64,000 bases of DNA, from NCBI GenBank assembly GCA_024509875.1, contig JAMPIV010009902.1:124001-188000 (forward strand), given 5' to 3'. This DNA is from Oreohelix idahoensis (taxonomy: Eukaryota; Mollusca; Gastropoda; Stylommatophora; Oreohelicidae). The notes under the pieces were generated by a model, which was not told the DNA's origin, made no database searches, and saw nothing but the letters and a program-made list of their open reading frames with translations. Numbering within the stretch: the stretch's first letter is position 1; each line of letters opens with the position of its first letter. Of the stretch, positions 12,801 through 23,232 are shown in pieces. The position numbers were made by a program, and so were the translations under genes.

Positions 12801-13003
12801 TCGTAGTCCGTAGTCCGTTACAGTTCGTCGCCTTTAGAATCAGTCCGGTTTTCTCTCTTGTAGTTCGCGTAATCATGATTTAAAGCAAACAGGTGATTGG
12901 CCTGTTGTGCCTTTGCATGGTGGAGGGGCTGCCTCCTTACGGCCTCCATGCAGGCCGCCCTCCTCCTTTTTCATCCGGGCTTGGGACCGGCATTGGCGGA
13001 GTT
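9834..13003 (-). mobile_element. LINE family B, near full-length copy
   Basis: Flanked by the 9-bp repeat gccaatgaa (9825-9833 and 13004-13012). The 3' end, on the left, carries the tail AAGTAAGTAAG after a conserved CTACACCTCACGGTAGAAG stretch. The same 3' end recurs at 28600-28836 and 48036-48245 with the same TAAG tail. The 5' UTR is about 13003-12877, then one long ORF. Total length is 3.17 kb. It sits in the 3' part of LTR1, only 15 bp after the right TSD of LINE A, so LTR1 received two independent LINE insertions almost side by side. Confidence 0.88.
9839..12876 (-). pseudogene. LINE B ORF2 (endonuclease + RT), two or three frameshifts
   Basis: The 650-codon first segment (12876-10924) is intact. 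It contains APE endonuclease motifs WNTRSIN, ITETKKKG, VYGPNEDE, LGDFNARVG and GSDHYLL, then the RT start GHDGITPEM, ISLLSVPGK, QCGFRANRS and FIDLEKAF. A frameshift at about 10924 follows motif A. The next segment (10892-10437) holds GVRQGDILSP and LAFADDVAL (catalytic FADD). After a further shift, 10390-9839 gives the C-terminal SQLRWFGHVCRM and PPGRPRVRW region. This is the best preserved endonuclease in the window. It encodes the enzyme for target-primed reverse transcription; this copy is disabled. Confidence 0.9.
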
Positions 13004-13394
13004 GCCAATGAAACCCTTACAAAATTTAAACACCCGAGCCTCCGCAAATAAATTTGAAAACAACGCGCAGGCCGCGTGTCCAAAAATTGCATCACGTTAC
13101 GTGACGACCGCGATTCCTTTTAACAAAGAAACTAGATTCTCAGATCGCGATTTTTCTAGCGAAAAAAGAACTGGTGAAAAACGAACTGGTGAAAACTAAT
13201 ATAACTCCCCTGTAGTTACTATTAAAAACGTAATTATTAGACCTACAGAAAAAGACTAAACTCGATATATTTCAAGGAGAAGAAACATGGCAACCACATA
13301 TAGTTACAGAAAGAAGAAGACTGGTGAAACTCAAATAGAAGACTTAACTGGGGCCTGTTGAAAGGACAGAATTACAGTCCAGCATCACAATGAT

Positions 13395-14555
13395 CAGTGA
13401 CAAGACAGGTGTCAACTGTGGAACATTTTATAAAATCAAATAATACAAAATAATGTGTACACACATATATGGTATGGGGTTATAGTATCCCCCTGCCTGA
13501 CAAGTTAGCTCTGAAAAGTGCTGGAACTTGAGGACAAGGTGGATAAGCCCTGATAAAGACTGTAGTTAGTCATGAAAAGGACTGTGCTACTGTGCTAAGG
13601 ACTCCGTCACTGTGTGGTTATATCAGGGTCCAATCTTCAACAAACATACCGATAAACCAAATAATATGTATAACTCCATCATAACTATCGACTAATAAAA
13701 GCCTGGAATAAAAGTCGTAATTAAATGCATTACTATACACAGTAAATTTACATACCTTCTCAGGATCTAATTAAGATCAGTAAAGACTGGCTTTTGTGGG
13801 GGGATTAGTGCTGCCTGGCTGCAAATAACAAAAGTATTAGCCTTGACAAGCGTCTTTCTTAGCCGTAGTCCTTCTGTCTTCTTCGCTGTACAAGTGAGGT
13901 TTGAATTCTCCGCGACTGCTTTTTATTGGAAGCTTGCGAACGTATGAGAAACAAGGTTCGCAACTCTTAGCAACTTTTCCAAAAATTTCCAACTTCGAGG
14001 GATTTGTGCTAGATAGGTTTCAAACCTTGGCCTCGTGCATCGCACCTTTTCCAATTCAAGCCTTTAGACTTATAGTCTTCCATTCTCATTAAGTTGATCT
14101 TCACATCCATATGGTATTTTCCTATATCGGTCGTGTTTACGATTTTATAATTAATTTCGAATAGGAAAACCACAGGATTCCTCGATGTACTGACACTCTT
14201 TCTTGCAAAAATCTTCTCAACTACTTCATTCCTTCAAATTTCCTTGTACCTGCATATAAATGAGGTTATCCCCTATGAAAGGAGACCATTCTCATCCTTT
14301 TATGTTCTCTCGTTTTCTTTCGCGATTCTTAAACCTAACCTATGTCTGCACACATTTATTACTCCATATTAACTATCGAAGCCTTGTTTCGGTCGGTTCA
14401 TGGGAAACCCCGTCTCCGATTGGCTGCTCTAGACATATCTCCGAAAATATCAGCAGCCTCGTGCGTATAACACACTTCACAATTTTATCCGGCTTGGCCT
14501 AGTTTCCAGTCGTAGTGTATTTAGGTAGGCAATTGCATAACATGCGACACCCACT
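13395..14555. other. No gene recognised
   Basis: About 1.2 kb with no convincing ORF or homology to other repeats in the window. An imperfect hairpin (agtcatgaaaaggact) near 13573 resembles the stem-loops at 16537 and 17051, but the stem is mismatched. Confidence 0.35.
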
Positions 14556-14556
14556 A

Positions 14557-14735
14557 CAAAAATATTTTTAGGATGTGTGATTCCTATATACACACATTTG
14601 GATTCTCGCCGGTGCTACAGAGTTCGTGCACTGTGCTGAGATCCTCCTTGTGTGATCTAAGGCATGAGATTGGAGCACTGACGGAGTAGTCCGTGTGCAA
14701 TGAAGTTAGTCCTTAAAAAACCAAACCAAGAGGCA
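14557..14735 (+). repeat. Repeat family M, 3' module
   Basis: Matches 47505-47668. Shared blocks include tgtgtgattcct, tctcgccggtgctacagagtt, gtgctgagatcctccttg and an end rich in accaaacc. The second copy is fused to a tRNA-like head, suggesting a SINE whose head is missing here. Confidence 0.55.
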
Positions 14736-15089
14736 ACTAATTTAAGGTTGTCCATGTGCATGCGGCTAGAAACTTCAAAGTTGCAGAAACCACCACTGCA
14801 AAAGCACATAACTTTCACTCAAAGCACAGTACAGTGCACGCCGTTTCCGTATTTTCCCGAAAACCTGGTGCGAATGTTTCTAATACACCGATAAATGCAT
14901 TACGAAATGATTGAAAGGTATCAGTGTTTTTTCATTGAGTGTCAAGATAGCGAGTCACTCAAAACTCGGTGCAATGCTCGCCGATCCCATATTTTCACAA
15001 AAAGCTAATGCGGTTGTTTCTTACATTTCAGACGGACGTACCATGCAAACTCGTATTGGTACTTTGGGAGAAAGGAATATTCAACAGGG

Positions 15090-15930
15090 ATGAACAGAAC
15101 AGCGTGCAACGTAGGACAGTCACTCTCAGTTTCCTGGGTGATGAATACCCACATGACCTCTGGGTCCGAGTATACACGGATGGGTCAGCACAGAATGCAG
15201 TAAAGAATGGATGAGCAGGACTGTACATAGAATACCCAAACAACACTAGGGATACGGCCAGAGTACCAACGGGGAAATTCTGTAACAACTATGATGCAGA
15301 AATCCAGGCAATCAAGGTGGCAACTGAGAAACTGTTGAACACCAATCTCGGTCCACAGCCTGTAGTATTCCTGACAGATGCAAGATCAGCACTCCAAGCA
15401 CTTCAGTCTAGAAAACTGCCAGGTGTACAGGTCCTACTTTCTGAACTGTGCAACCAGGGCAGGGTCGCCATGCAGTGGATACCGTCTCATTGTGGAATAC
15501 CAGGAAACGAGAGAGCGGGCCGACTGGCTAAAGAAGGTGCTGCAGACGAGCAACCGGATGTACCAGTTACGTACCATCAGAAGAAAAAGATGATCAAATC
15601 AATCAGAAAGCCACCAACACCAACACAGAATGACTACCAAGCTATGAACAGATCAGAACAAATTGTCATTCTGCGCTTTAGAACAGGACACAACCGACTC
15701 CGCAGCCACATGTATTCAAAATTCAAGATTGGCAATTCAGCCACGTGTACATGTGGACTGCGGAGCACGTACTTCAAGATTGCCCCGAATATGATATATT
15801 GAGGCAAATATACTGGCCCAGAGAAACAACACTGGAAGCAAAACTATATGGACCTCTGTATGAACTACAAAAGACAGTGAAGTTTATACAAGAAACAACA
15901 TTGCAGATATAGACAATATATTTCAAGCCA
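15090..15930 (+). pseudogene. LINE ORF2 C-terminal RNase H domain, 5'-truncated
   Basis: The reading shows RNase H motifs in order: YTDGSA (catalytic D), DAEIQAI (E), LTDARSALQAL (D), and IPSHCGIPGNERAGRLAKEG, where the usual D of NERAD is replaced by G. A TGA at about 15212 interrupts the frame after KNG. A Cys cluster (TCTCGL) follows, with a frameshift before the CP motif. The fragment ends in GAAAGAAGAAGAAG. RNase H after RT is known in the Jockey/I/CR1-like LINE groups and marks a family different from A, B and C. Inactive. Confidence 0.82.
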
Positions 15931-16007
15931 ACGAAAGAAGAAGAAGTACTTTGGGATCCTCATCTGTTCATACCTCATGCATAGCAGGAGGTACTCTACA
16001 TTATTGT

Positions 16008-16260
16008 CTTGTAGCCATTCTGTAGCGCCCGACTGCATGCGCAGTTAGACCGCTTGCCTCTCGCGGTAAATTTACTGGGTTCTGGGATCGAAACCTGGTA
16101 ACTTCACGCTGCAGTCTACCCAGCTGTAAATGGGTACCAGACTTTGCTCGAATGTAGGGATGGCAAAGACAGCGAGGAAGGGAATTGGTCATCTCACCTT
16201 ATAAAACTGAACCTAGCGTAGTGAAGTCTGTAACGCTTCACTCCTCTACAGAAGTATCTT
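16008..16260 (+). repeat. SINE family C copy
   Basis: A tRNA-like head (A-box-like cagttagaccgcttgcctc, B-box-like gggatcgaaacc) precedes the body cccagctgtaaatgggtacc, agggatggcaaagacagcgagg and gtagtgaagtctgtaacgcttcactcc. The same body occurs at 21836, 46317 (plus) and at 32805-38910, 44030, 55378 (minus). Confidence 0.7.
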
Positions 16261-16422
16261 TACCTTACGTGTTAAGTACTTGACTGACTTTCTTGTGCAG
16301 TTCCCTAGATCTTGTCTATTCTCAACACATGTTCTAAAGTTATGGGTAACAGCTGGTGACAGTGGGGGAAATCTGATGGCAAAAGAAGCAAACGGTGATA
16401 CACACAAAGGGATAGAGACACA

Positions 16423-16423
16423 G

Positions 16424-16494
<71 letters not shown>
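16423..16494. repeat. GATA/GA microsatellite
   Basis: About five GATA units pass directly into about 25 GA units. Confidence 0.95.
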
Positions 16495-16498
<4 letters not shown>

Positions 16499-16536
16499 GG
16501 AGATTTGTGGCTTCATACTAGTAGATGGATAATGTT

Positions 16537-16552
16537 AGTCCTTTTCAGGACT
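16537..16552 (+). other. Histone-like stem-loop beside LINE D fragment
   Basis: AGTCCT TTTC AGGACT: a perfect 6-bp stem with loop TTTC, the geometry of the replication-dependent histone mRNA 3' stem-loop. No histone gene is nearby. It lies just past the 3' end of the minus-strand LINE D fragment. Confidence 0.5.
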
Positions 16553-16559
16553 TAGTATC

Positions 16560-16975
16560 TATCAACGCTGATCGGGATGCCGTAGGGAACATCTCCGCTG
16601 GGTGCGATTGCCAGCTTCGTTCTCCCAGTATGCTGGATTTATGTCTCTCTTGCACACACGTTTGAATCTCATCTTTGTTCGCCCGAAAATATCGTTAGGG
16701 TTGCGACCATCTTCCATGCAGCGAACATGGCCGAGCCAATGCAATCTGCGTTGTTTAAGCAGTGCACGTGATTTGAAGGCCAGCGCGAGGCAGCACCTCG
16801 ACATCTGTCACATTGTCCTCCATGAAATACCAAGAGTGTGGCGTAGATACCGTAGGTGAAACGTACTGAACCTTTTCCCCTTAGCTTAGCATAGGTTTTC
16901 CATGTTTCGCTGCCATATAGAAGCGTGGTGGTGACGCAGGCATCATCGTTCGTTTGTCTACTATGTTGCTGTTAT
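16560..16975 (-). pseudogene. LINE family D, 3' fragment
   Basis: Minus strand encodes LLYGSETWKTY, then RLHWLGHVRCMEDGRNPNDI, KMRFKRVCKRDIN and YWENEAGNRTQ, the conserved C-terminal region after RT in APE-type LINEs. A related fragment is at 23883-24400. Several frame changes; only the last ~400 bp of the element remain. Confidence 0.75.
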
Positions 16976-17050
16976 ACCCTGTTCAACCTGAAAATTGATT
17001 ATAATTGGGGTATATTGTGCGTTTAGTTTCTTCGGTGCTAGCTGGTTGTT

Positions 17051-17082
17051 AGTCCTGAAAAGGACTGGTCCTAAAAAGGACC
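17051..17082 (-). terminator. Two tandem histone-like stem-loops
   Basis: On the minus strand GGTCCTTTTTAGGACC is followed without a gap by AGTCCTTTTCAGGACT, then AACAACC. Each is a 6-bp stem with a 4-base loop, as in histone mRNA 3' ends. They begin about 60 bases after the stop of the orphan ORF at 17143-17566. Whether they are used as processing signals is unknown. Confidence 0.45.
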
Positions 17083-17142
17083 ACTAGCTGACTGTCTGGC
17101 TTCCTCCTCTTTGTTTGTCCGTTCGTGGTGCTGTGGCGTGTT

Positions 17143-17566
17143 TCACTGTCTGGCTTGTGTGGTTCTGTCGGTTTTTGCCCTCCTCGTTTCTGATTCTTGT
17201 GTCTTCCTTTTCTCCTGTATTTGAAGTAGTGCTTTTTCTATTATTGACGGGAGTAGTTTTTCTAGTGTTTCCTCGATGATTTCTTCCTCTGATTGCTCGT
17301 TTGTTTTAGTTTCTCGTGTGTTAGATTTGATTTCCTCTACGGCTCTTCGTTCTGCTTCGATTCTTTTTAGTATTTCTGTTTTCTTCTTCTTTCAGCTTTG
17401 TCAGCTTCTTGACGTCTGCTTCTACCTGCTGCTGAATTCTTTTCATGCAGGCATCATCTACCTCAGCTTTGGTCTTTATTGTGAGTTTCAGTTGACATGA
17501 GTTGAGGCCTCTATGATCGATTATAATGTTAAGATATATAGCGCTTCTAATTCCATGTATGTTCAA
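17143..17566 (-). pseudogene. Orphan charged, coiled-coil-like ORF, one frameshift
   Basis: Not recognised. Reading right to left it gives KLTIKTKAEVDDACMKRIQQQVEADVKKL. After a one-base shift near 17390 it continues with RIEAERRAVEEIKSN and EEEIIEETLEKLLPSIIEKAL, ending at TGA 17145-17143. The heptad-like Leu/Ile spacing and dense Glu/Lys suggest a coiled coil, so it may be a LINE ORF1 fragment. No histone fold is visible. The tandem stem-loops follow after about 60 bases. Confidence 0.4.
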
Positions 17567-17569
17567 TGG

Positions 17570-18160
17570 CTGATATCAGAATGTGACAAAGCACCTCCTA
17601 TCCAATCACTGTAAACAGAGTAAATGAATATTTCAAAATTGTGCGTGCGTGTTTTTCCTTCACTTAAAATGGTAGTCTCTTCTCAGGGAAATGTGAAAGC
17701 TTGAGGTGTTTGGGTTAATTGATGACAAAGAGATTGATGATGAAAAATATCCCTTCCAACCTCTGGTGGGTTATATTTAGAGTATATAGTGCCTTTGTGT
17801 CCAAATAATATGTTCAATTGCCGATACGCTAAAATTGCATCAACCAGACAGTTTCGATCATTAATAATGCAGCACAAAGTAAGAGAATTACCACTTCCGG
17901 GTAATTAATGGCTGCCGGATGAAAAACCAGAAAACGTAAACATTAGGTTTCAGCTTCGTTAAAGTAATTAATTTGCTTTGTGCACGCTTTATATTAGCTT
18001 AGAAATGTCCACCCCAACAATGTTATTATTTTCATGTCCCTGTCTACACTTTTCAGACTTTTGTGTGTTGGAAATACACTTGCACACTTTTACAATATTC
18101 TTCTTCTTCTTCAATATTGTTACAGTAGCAACAGTCAGTTCAGTATGCTGTTCGGTGCAA
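17570..18160. other. No gene recognised
   Basis: AT-rich sequence with a CTT tract near 18100. No supported coding frame or repeat boundary. Confidence 0.35.
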
Positions 18161-18163
18161 TCT

Positions 18164-18465
18164 TAGACAGACTTGGACAACACATGTCAACCAACTGCCT
18201 ACCGATACGGCGGCCATGTCGCATGTATTTACTGTAGACTTAGCGCCTACCTTAACCCTAACCATTTGGGAGACATCGCCGTTTGAAATGAAGAACAGTG
18301 GGCAGTGTTTTTGATAGGACCTTAAAAATGAATTCAGAGATGCAATAAGGGTTAGGTTTAGGAATCATAAACCCTAACCGAGATGATGTGAGCAGCTTAT
18401 TTGGAAGGCATCAAAGAACGTGTCGCACAGTTCTTCATTTCAACCTACATTGCCAAGTCTGTCTA
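18164..18465. repeat. Foldback sequence with two nested inverted-repeat pairs
   Basis: tagacagacttgg at 18164-18176 is complementary to 18453-18465, and tgaaatgaagaac at 18284-18296 to 18430-18442. A central gggttaggtttagg / aaaccctaacc pair adds a third stem. It is possibly a small foldback transposon; no TSD was confirmed. Confidence 0.5.
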
Positions 18466-18890
18466 CTATTCTACAATCCATTCTATTGTTTTAGTGTTGT
18501 TTAGTCATAGCATAACCTAGTATGATATTTTCTCATCTTCCTGATTATTTTCTTACTTTGTAAGTGTGTCTTGTGGTGATAATCACTTAATTGGTTGAAA
18601 GCTGATCGACAGGGACATCCAATTTAGCCTAAATAGCTATTGATATATGAAACGAAGCCAAGGTCAAGCGTGCGCAAGCGAGTTCTTTTTCTACAGCAAT
18701 TACAACTCACATTCTGACGCTACTATTACCTGATTAGTCTAGATGAAGTCGTTTTTGCGCATGAGTGCTCTTTTTTATCTGCAACTACAGTTCATGATAC
18801 GTCACTATGATTGTCACATCAATGTTGGGGTTCCCAGTTCAGTTTGCTTTCCTGTCAATAGCTATATTTGAAAGAACCTCATCAAAGGGT

Positions 18891-19177
18891 TAGGGAGCCG
18901 CGGTAGCATAGTGGTTAGTGCACTGGCTTCCTAGCTCAGTGGTCTATGGTTCGATCCCCAGATGAGGTGGGATTTTTTTAGGCCGCAAACGGCTCCTGGG
19001 TCGACCCAGCCCCAAATGGGTACCAGAGCAACTTCTGGGAAGGTTAAGGCGGCCGGCGTGATGCTGACCACATCACACCTAGTGTGCCAACGGTCGAGAA
19101 AATATGGGCCTAACACCATATTCCCAATATGCCTCAATAGGGCTTGTAACGGGATCCTTTACCTTTTTTTTTTTTTT
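18891..19177 (+). mobile_element. tRNA-derived SINE (family T1) with TSD
   Basis: It starts tagggagccgcggtagc, with an A-box-like tagcatagtggttagtgc and a B box ggttcgatccc, as in tRNA genes. The body includes gacccagccccaaatgggtaccag and it ends in a T-rich run. Flanked by the 11-bp TSD catcaaagggt (18880-18890 and 19178-19188). Related copies: 51460-51812 and a head fragment at 44284-44338. Confidence 0.88.
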
Positions 19178-19290
19178 CATCAAAGGGTAGGATTAGGGTG
19201 CACAACCTCATATTAGTCAACTTTTATAACTTGCCCGAGAGAACAGTAGTACTGTTCCTTCTTTGACTACTCAAAGACTTGGAAGAAATT

Positions 19291-19440
19291 TACAGGGTGG
19301 ACATTAACTTACACAGATGGGTGGACATTAACTTACACAGATGGGTGGACATTAACTTACACAGATGGGTGGACATTAACTTACACAGATGGGTGGACAT
19401 TAACGTACACAGATGGGTAGACATTAACTTACACAGATGT
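19291..19440 (+). repeat. 24-bp minisatellite, ~6 units
   Basis: Unit gggtggacattaacttacac + agat. Because 24 is divisible by three, it reads as a repeated octapeptide WVDINLHR in one frame. No start context or flanking coding signal suggests it is a gene. Confidence 0.92.
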
Positions 19441-19557
19441 TTATATTTCATGATCAGGCCAAATTTTTAAAACAAAATGAATAAAATAAAAAACCAGTTT
19501 AAAAAATCTTTCATTGCTTAATTAATATTTAAAAAAAAAAAAAAATTTTGAGTTCAA

Positions 19558-20239
19558 CACATTAACTACCGCGAGCCGCTGTCCACGGCGCACGAAATAA
19601 ACACATTTGGACCGCGAGCCGCTCAGAATGGCGATCTAAGTTTAGTAAGAACACGAAGGAAATGTGTGCCGAAACACATTCTGATCTGGTTCGAGATTTT
19701 AATTGACCACCGGAAAACCATTTCCAAAGCAAAGTTGTTGTAGAACACTGGAAAATTGATATGTTCATATGTTTCAACGTTTCGGGTTAGTTACCAAATC
19801 GTGTAAAACTGTCTACCGTTACAACTAGTGATAGGACCACAAAAAATGCTTGTACATCTCGTCTAATGGCTGAACAGGCTAGAAACTTGTTTTAACAATT
19901 GACTGATAGATCTAGCGACGAGTACCAGGGTGAAAACGGTGTGCACATTGATTGAAATAGTGATTTTGATAGTGGTGGGGCGCAAGCTGTTATGATAGTG
20001 AAAATATTGCAAGTCCTTGGCCATCAGAGGGCCGAGAAATAGCAACCACCTTGATTAGAGTTAAAAATTGTGCTTATCGTAATAGTACATTCATTTATCT
20101 TTAAAATGACATGTAATTCATAAAAATCTGTAAACAATTACGAAAGCTACAGCTTACTTTGTGCATACACCTACAGGGTGAAAATGGGAACAAAATTTAA
20201 CTATACCACAGAGTGTTTTCCAACTCGGTAGTTAATGTG
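19558..20239 (+). mobile_element. piggyBac-like non-autonomous element, copy 1
   Basis: The inverted termini CACATTAACTACCG / CGGTAGTTAATGTG are followed on the right by TTAA (20240-20243); the left site is TCAA, a mutated TTAA. It aligns along its length with 44855-45541. The plus strand around 19865-20040 reads MAEQARN..., LTDRSSDE, ENGVHID and GGAQAV, resembling the acidic N-terminus of a piggyBac transposase, with stops. The catalytic DDD core is absent, so it is an internally deleted derivative. Confidence 0.82.
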
Positions 20240-20284
20240 TTAAATCTTTGTTTAAAATCTACACATTTAAACAAGTCTTTTTAA

Positions 20285-20570
20285 TCTTTGATTTTTTAAA
20301 ATAAAAACATAAAAAGTTGTAAATATCTTTGATTGTTTTAAATCAAAACATAAAAAGTTGTAAATATCTTTGATTGTTTAAAATCAAAACATAAAAAGTT
20401 GTAAATATCTTTGATTGTTTAAAATCAAAACATAAAATGTTGTAAATATCTTTGATTGTTTTAAATCAAAAACATAAAAAGTTGTAAATATCTTTGATTG
20501 CTTTAAATCAAAACATAAAAAGTTGTAAATATCCATCTTTGATTGTTTTAAATCAAAACAGATAAGAAGA
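20285..20570. repeat. ~41-bp AT-rich minisatellite, ~6-7 units
   Basis: Repeats of taaatatctttgattgtttt + aaatcaaaacataaaaagttg. Each unit holds a short inverted repeat (tttgattgttttaaatcaaa). Confidence 0.9.
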
Positions 20571-21058
20571 CTTTCTAGATCTTTGCAGATGTGTTGTGAA
20601 TGTTGCTTGCCATATTTATATTTTTTTAATTAAGGTGTTTGATACTTTTCTTTGTAGCATGCCATCTACCATATACATGGAACTGTTAGTTATATCAGGA
20701 TGCATTCTTTTATTGTGGTATTTTTCTTGATTGTATTTATTTTATGCTCTGTATTGTATTATTCCTCTCGATGGTGTTTTTACATTTTAGTTGTAGTTCT
20801 GATTATTGTATTGTTGAGAAAAATGGCTGTGACTATAGTGGTATGTATTTAATATTGGTTGGAGGTTTATTTATAGGCAATCCATATTTTTTGGGGGGGA
20901 GCCTACCACAGTAAAACTTATGGCTAGGCATACATTTTGAGGAATGATTTATAGATTTAATTGTGAAAGAAATTTATTTCATATGTGTTTTTCAATATAA
21001 AAATGTATGCTTTTGAAATTTATTAAAGAAATGATTGTACGTCAGTCAGTTAAACAAG
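20571..21058. other. No gene recognised; AT-rich
   Basis: T-rich sequence without ORFs or repeat boundaries that I can define. Confidence 0.35.
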
Positions 21059-21059
21059 T

Positions 21060-21420
21060 AAAAAAATCAGTGGAAGGAGGAAGGTGATGTATACAACAGA
21101 AATGACCCAATCCACCAACTTAACAGACACCTACAGACCATCATTTTCCACTTTAGAACTGGCCACAGCAGATTACTGGGCATCTCTATCGCATCAGGAG
21201 ATCTCATACAAATGAATGTCCATGTGGAACTGGAATCCAGACCCCCAAACACATTCTCCAAAACTGCTTAACCCATGATGACCCACTATGTCTGACCTGG
21301 CCAGGGGATGTTGAGCTCAAGCAGAAGCTATGGGGCTGCCGCGCTGACCTAGAAAAGACTGGACTTCATCATGGCGGCAGGCCTGCAGATTTAGCATGAT
21401 TACAAACTGAACGCACACTA
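21060..21420 (+). pseudogene. RNase H-type LINE, extreme 3' fragment
   Basis: Reading with frameshifts gives FHFRTGHSRLLGHL, NECPCGTGIQTPKHILQNC (CxC...H...C zinc-knuckle-like cluster), DPLCLTWPGDVELKQKLWG. This is the C-terminal tail seen after RNase H in the family at 15090-15930. Confidence 0.72.
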
Positions 21421-21604
21421 AAATGAGACTTTTTTGGACAAAATGGGAAGAAATTGGTAATACATAAAATTTACTAGTAGTAACTGTAGTGAATATTTCG
21501 CCAAAACAGTTTCAGAAAAGAAGTAGAGATTTATAGGAAAGTACAAAGACCTATCCCTTGGGGTCCCTTTGTTGCTGGGATCGTGTCATGCTTCAGTATA
21601 ATAA

Positions 21605-21830
21605 TAATAAATTCTTTAAGCACCAAACACGGCGCATAAGGCAGAAACCAGTGCTCTCCAGGTTGTACGTTGTGACGCCACTCCTCTTAGCTCTTGCACA
21701 TTGTTTAATCCCAACGTTCTTCCTTCTCTTATTATTGTTCTTCTGAGTGTTTCTTTTGGTCTTCCTTTTTTCCTGTTACCCTCAGGAACCCAAGTGAGTG
21801 CCTGCAATGGTATTCTGTTGTTTTGCATTC
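21605..21830 (-). pseudogene. LINE 3' fragment (family G)
   Basis: Minus frame reads ALTWVPEGNRKKGRPKETLRR and GVASQRTTWRALVSALCA, the conserved C-terminus of APE-type LINEs. It ends in an ATTATTATTAT-like tail at 21598-21609, different from families A, B and C. Confidence 0.72.
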
Positions 21831-21835
21831 AGTAT

Positions 21836-21990
21836 TCCCAGCTGTAAAAGGGTACATGACTATTATTGAGTTAGGGATGGCAAAGACAGCGAGGAAGCGA
21901 ACCGGTCACCACCACATAAATCTGTACCTAGTGTAGTGAAATCTCTAACACTTCACTCCACCATGCCAGTGTGTATTATAGGACTTAACC
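21836..21990 (+). repeat. SINE family C, head-truncated copy
   Basis: Contains cccagctgtaaaagggtacat, agggatggcaaagacagcgaggaag and gtagtgaaatctctaacacttcactcc, the body shared with 16008-16260. Confidence 0.65.
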
Positions 21991-22109
21991 TTCTACTGTA
22001 CTGATACTTATTGTAGAAATATGTCTTCTTTAGTAAATTGAAACTAAACAATTGATAACAAAAATATTCTTACCAACTCTTTGCTGTCAGTGTCAATCAT
22101 AGTCCATGA

Positions 22110-22390
22110 CCAGAGCACAAGAGAGGAAAATCACATTGTGCAAGATGAAATGCTTAGGACGAGCCACTGATATTACCAGAAGAGACAGAATGAGAATTGA
22201 TAACATCTGAAGATTATAGGAACTACATCATGCATCAGATATATGGAGAGAAAATAAAGTGGTTTCGTCATCTCATGAGAATGGAGCCTGATCTGTTACC
22301 ACTATGTGCTAGCAACAATAGATGATCTGGTTTTAGGGCATGGGGAAGACTGTGAAGCAGATGGATTAACAATATTATGGAAATCCTACA
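22110..22390 (+). pseudogene. Highly decayed LINE 3' fragment
   Basis: Scattered frames give GRATDITRRDRMR, LHHASDIW and KWFRHLMRMEPD, resembling the C-terminal KWFGHLxRM region of LINE ORF2. Too decayed to assign to a family. Confidence 0.5.
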
Positions 22391-22416
22391 ATAAAAATGG
22401 GCTCACATCAGCTTGT

Positions 22417-23140
22417 AAGAAGTCAGAGGTCATGACGCTCAAAGGTGATCAACCCTGAGCCCATATCAGTAAGGAATCAGCAACTGGTACAGACAGACAC
22501 CTTCACATACCTAGGATGCATAGTAACACCAGACGGCTGGGCAGGCAAAGACATCAACATCAGAATGAATAAGGCAAGAACAGCCTTTTTTACCCTAAAC
22601 AACATCTGGAAGTCCTCTCAATACAGCACAAGCACAAAATTAAGATTATATCAGAGCTGTGTGCTTTCTGTGCTTCTCTATGGTGCGGAATGCTGGAGAG
22701 TTACAGAGAAGGAAATGTCGAAATTGTCCTCTTTTCACACAACATGCCTAAGAAAAAATTCACCGAATCTTTTGGCCGAATACCATCACCAACCAAGATC
22801 TGCTTACTCGGAGCAAGCAAGAGGACATGCACACCATCATAGCTGGCAGACGCTGGAGCTGGGTTGGCCATGTCCTCAGAAGAGACCCCGATGCCATCAC
22901 AAGAACAGCTATGCTTTGGACCCCTGAAGGAAAACAAAAGAGAGGCCGACCAAAAACAACCTGGCGGAGGACTGTGGAGGCTGAGATGCAAAGAATGAAC
23001 CAGAGTTGGGGCACTGTACGAAGGATGGCCGCTGACCGAGCAAAGTGGAATCAATTTGTTGTTGCCCTACTAGACGCCACTAGGCGTGATGGCCACTGAC
23101 TGCTTTGACGGTCGGCGGCTAAGGATCAAAGAAGAAGAAG
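22417..23140 (+). mobile_element. LINE family A, 5'-truncated copy with TSD
   Basis: Nearly identical to 9097-9804 and ends in GATCAAAGAAGAAGAAG. Flanked by the 12-bp TSD acatcagcttgt (22405-22416 and 23141-23152). It starts within RT and runs through the C-terminal region; a one-base insertion near 22755 shifts the frame after TTCLRK. It keeps CAG where the larger copy has the TAG stop. Confidence 0.92.
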
Positions 23141-23232
23141 ACATCAGCTTGTGTGACACACTTGGCTCAAGAACAAAAACTTCAGCTTCCCAGGGTTTCA
23201 CGGCAAAAAAAGTAAAAGTCAGTACTGTTGTA

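Larger units (their letters stand above)
2802..13389 (+). mobile_element. LTR1: solo-LTR-like element with two nested LINEs
   Basis: It starts TGTCACGAAG, ends CATCACA and is flanked by the 5-bp direct repeat atgat (2797-2801 and 13390-13394). Removing the two LINEs and one TSD copy of each leaves about 2.78 kb, which aligns end to end with LTR2, LTR3 and LTR4. No gag, protease, RT or integrase reading is present. TG...CA termini plus a 5-bp TSD are the hallmark of LTR retrotransposon integration, so the simplest reading is a long solo LTR left by recombination. Visible parts are 2802-5185, the short bridge 9819-9833 between the LINEs, and 13013-13389. Confidence 0.75.

Noticed and set aside
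13557..13590. Third histone-like hairpin (agtcatgaaaaggact)
   Set aside because: The stem has a mismatch and no repeat or ORF context supports it.
16436..16494. GA-rich regulatory element
   Set aside because: A plain microsatellite with no gene nearby.
18880..19190. Direct repeat spacing resembling a CRISPR or phage attachment site
   Set aside because: It is the TSD pair of a tRNA-derived SINE in a eukaryotic genome.
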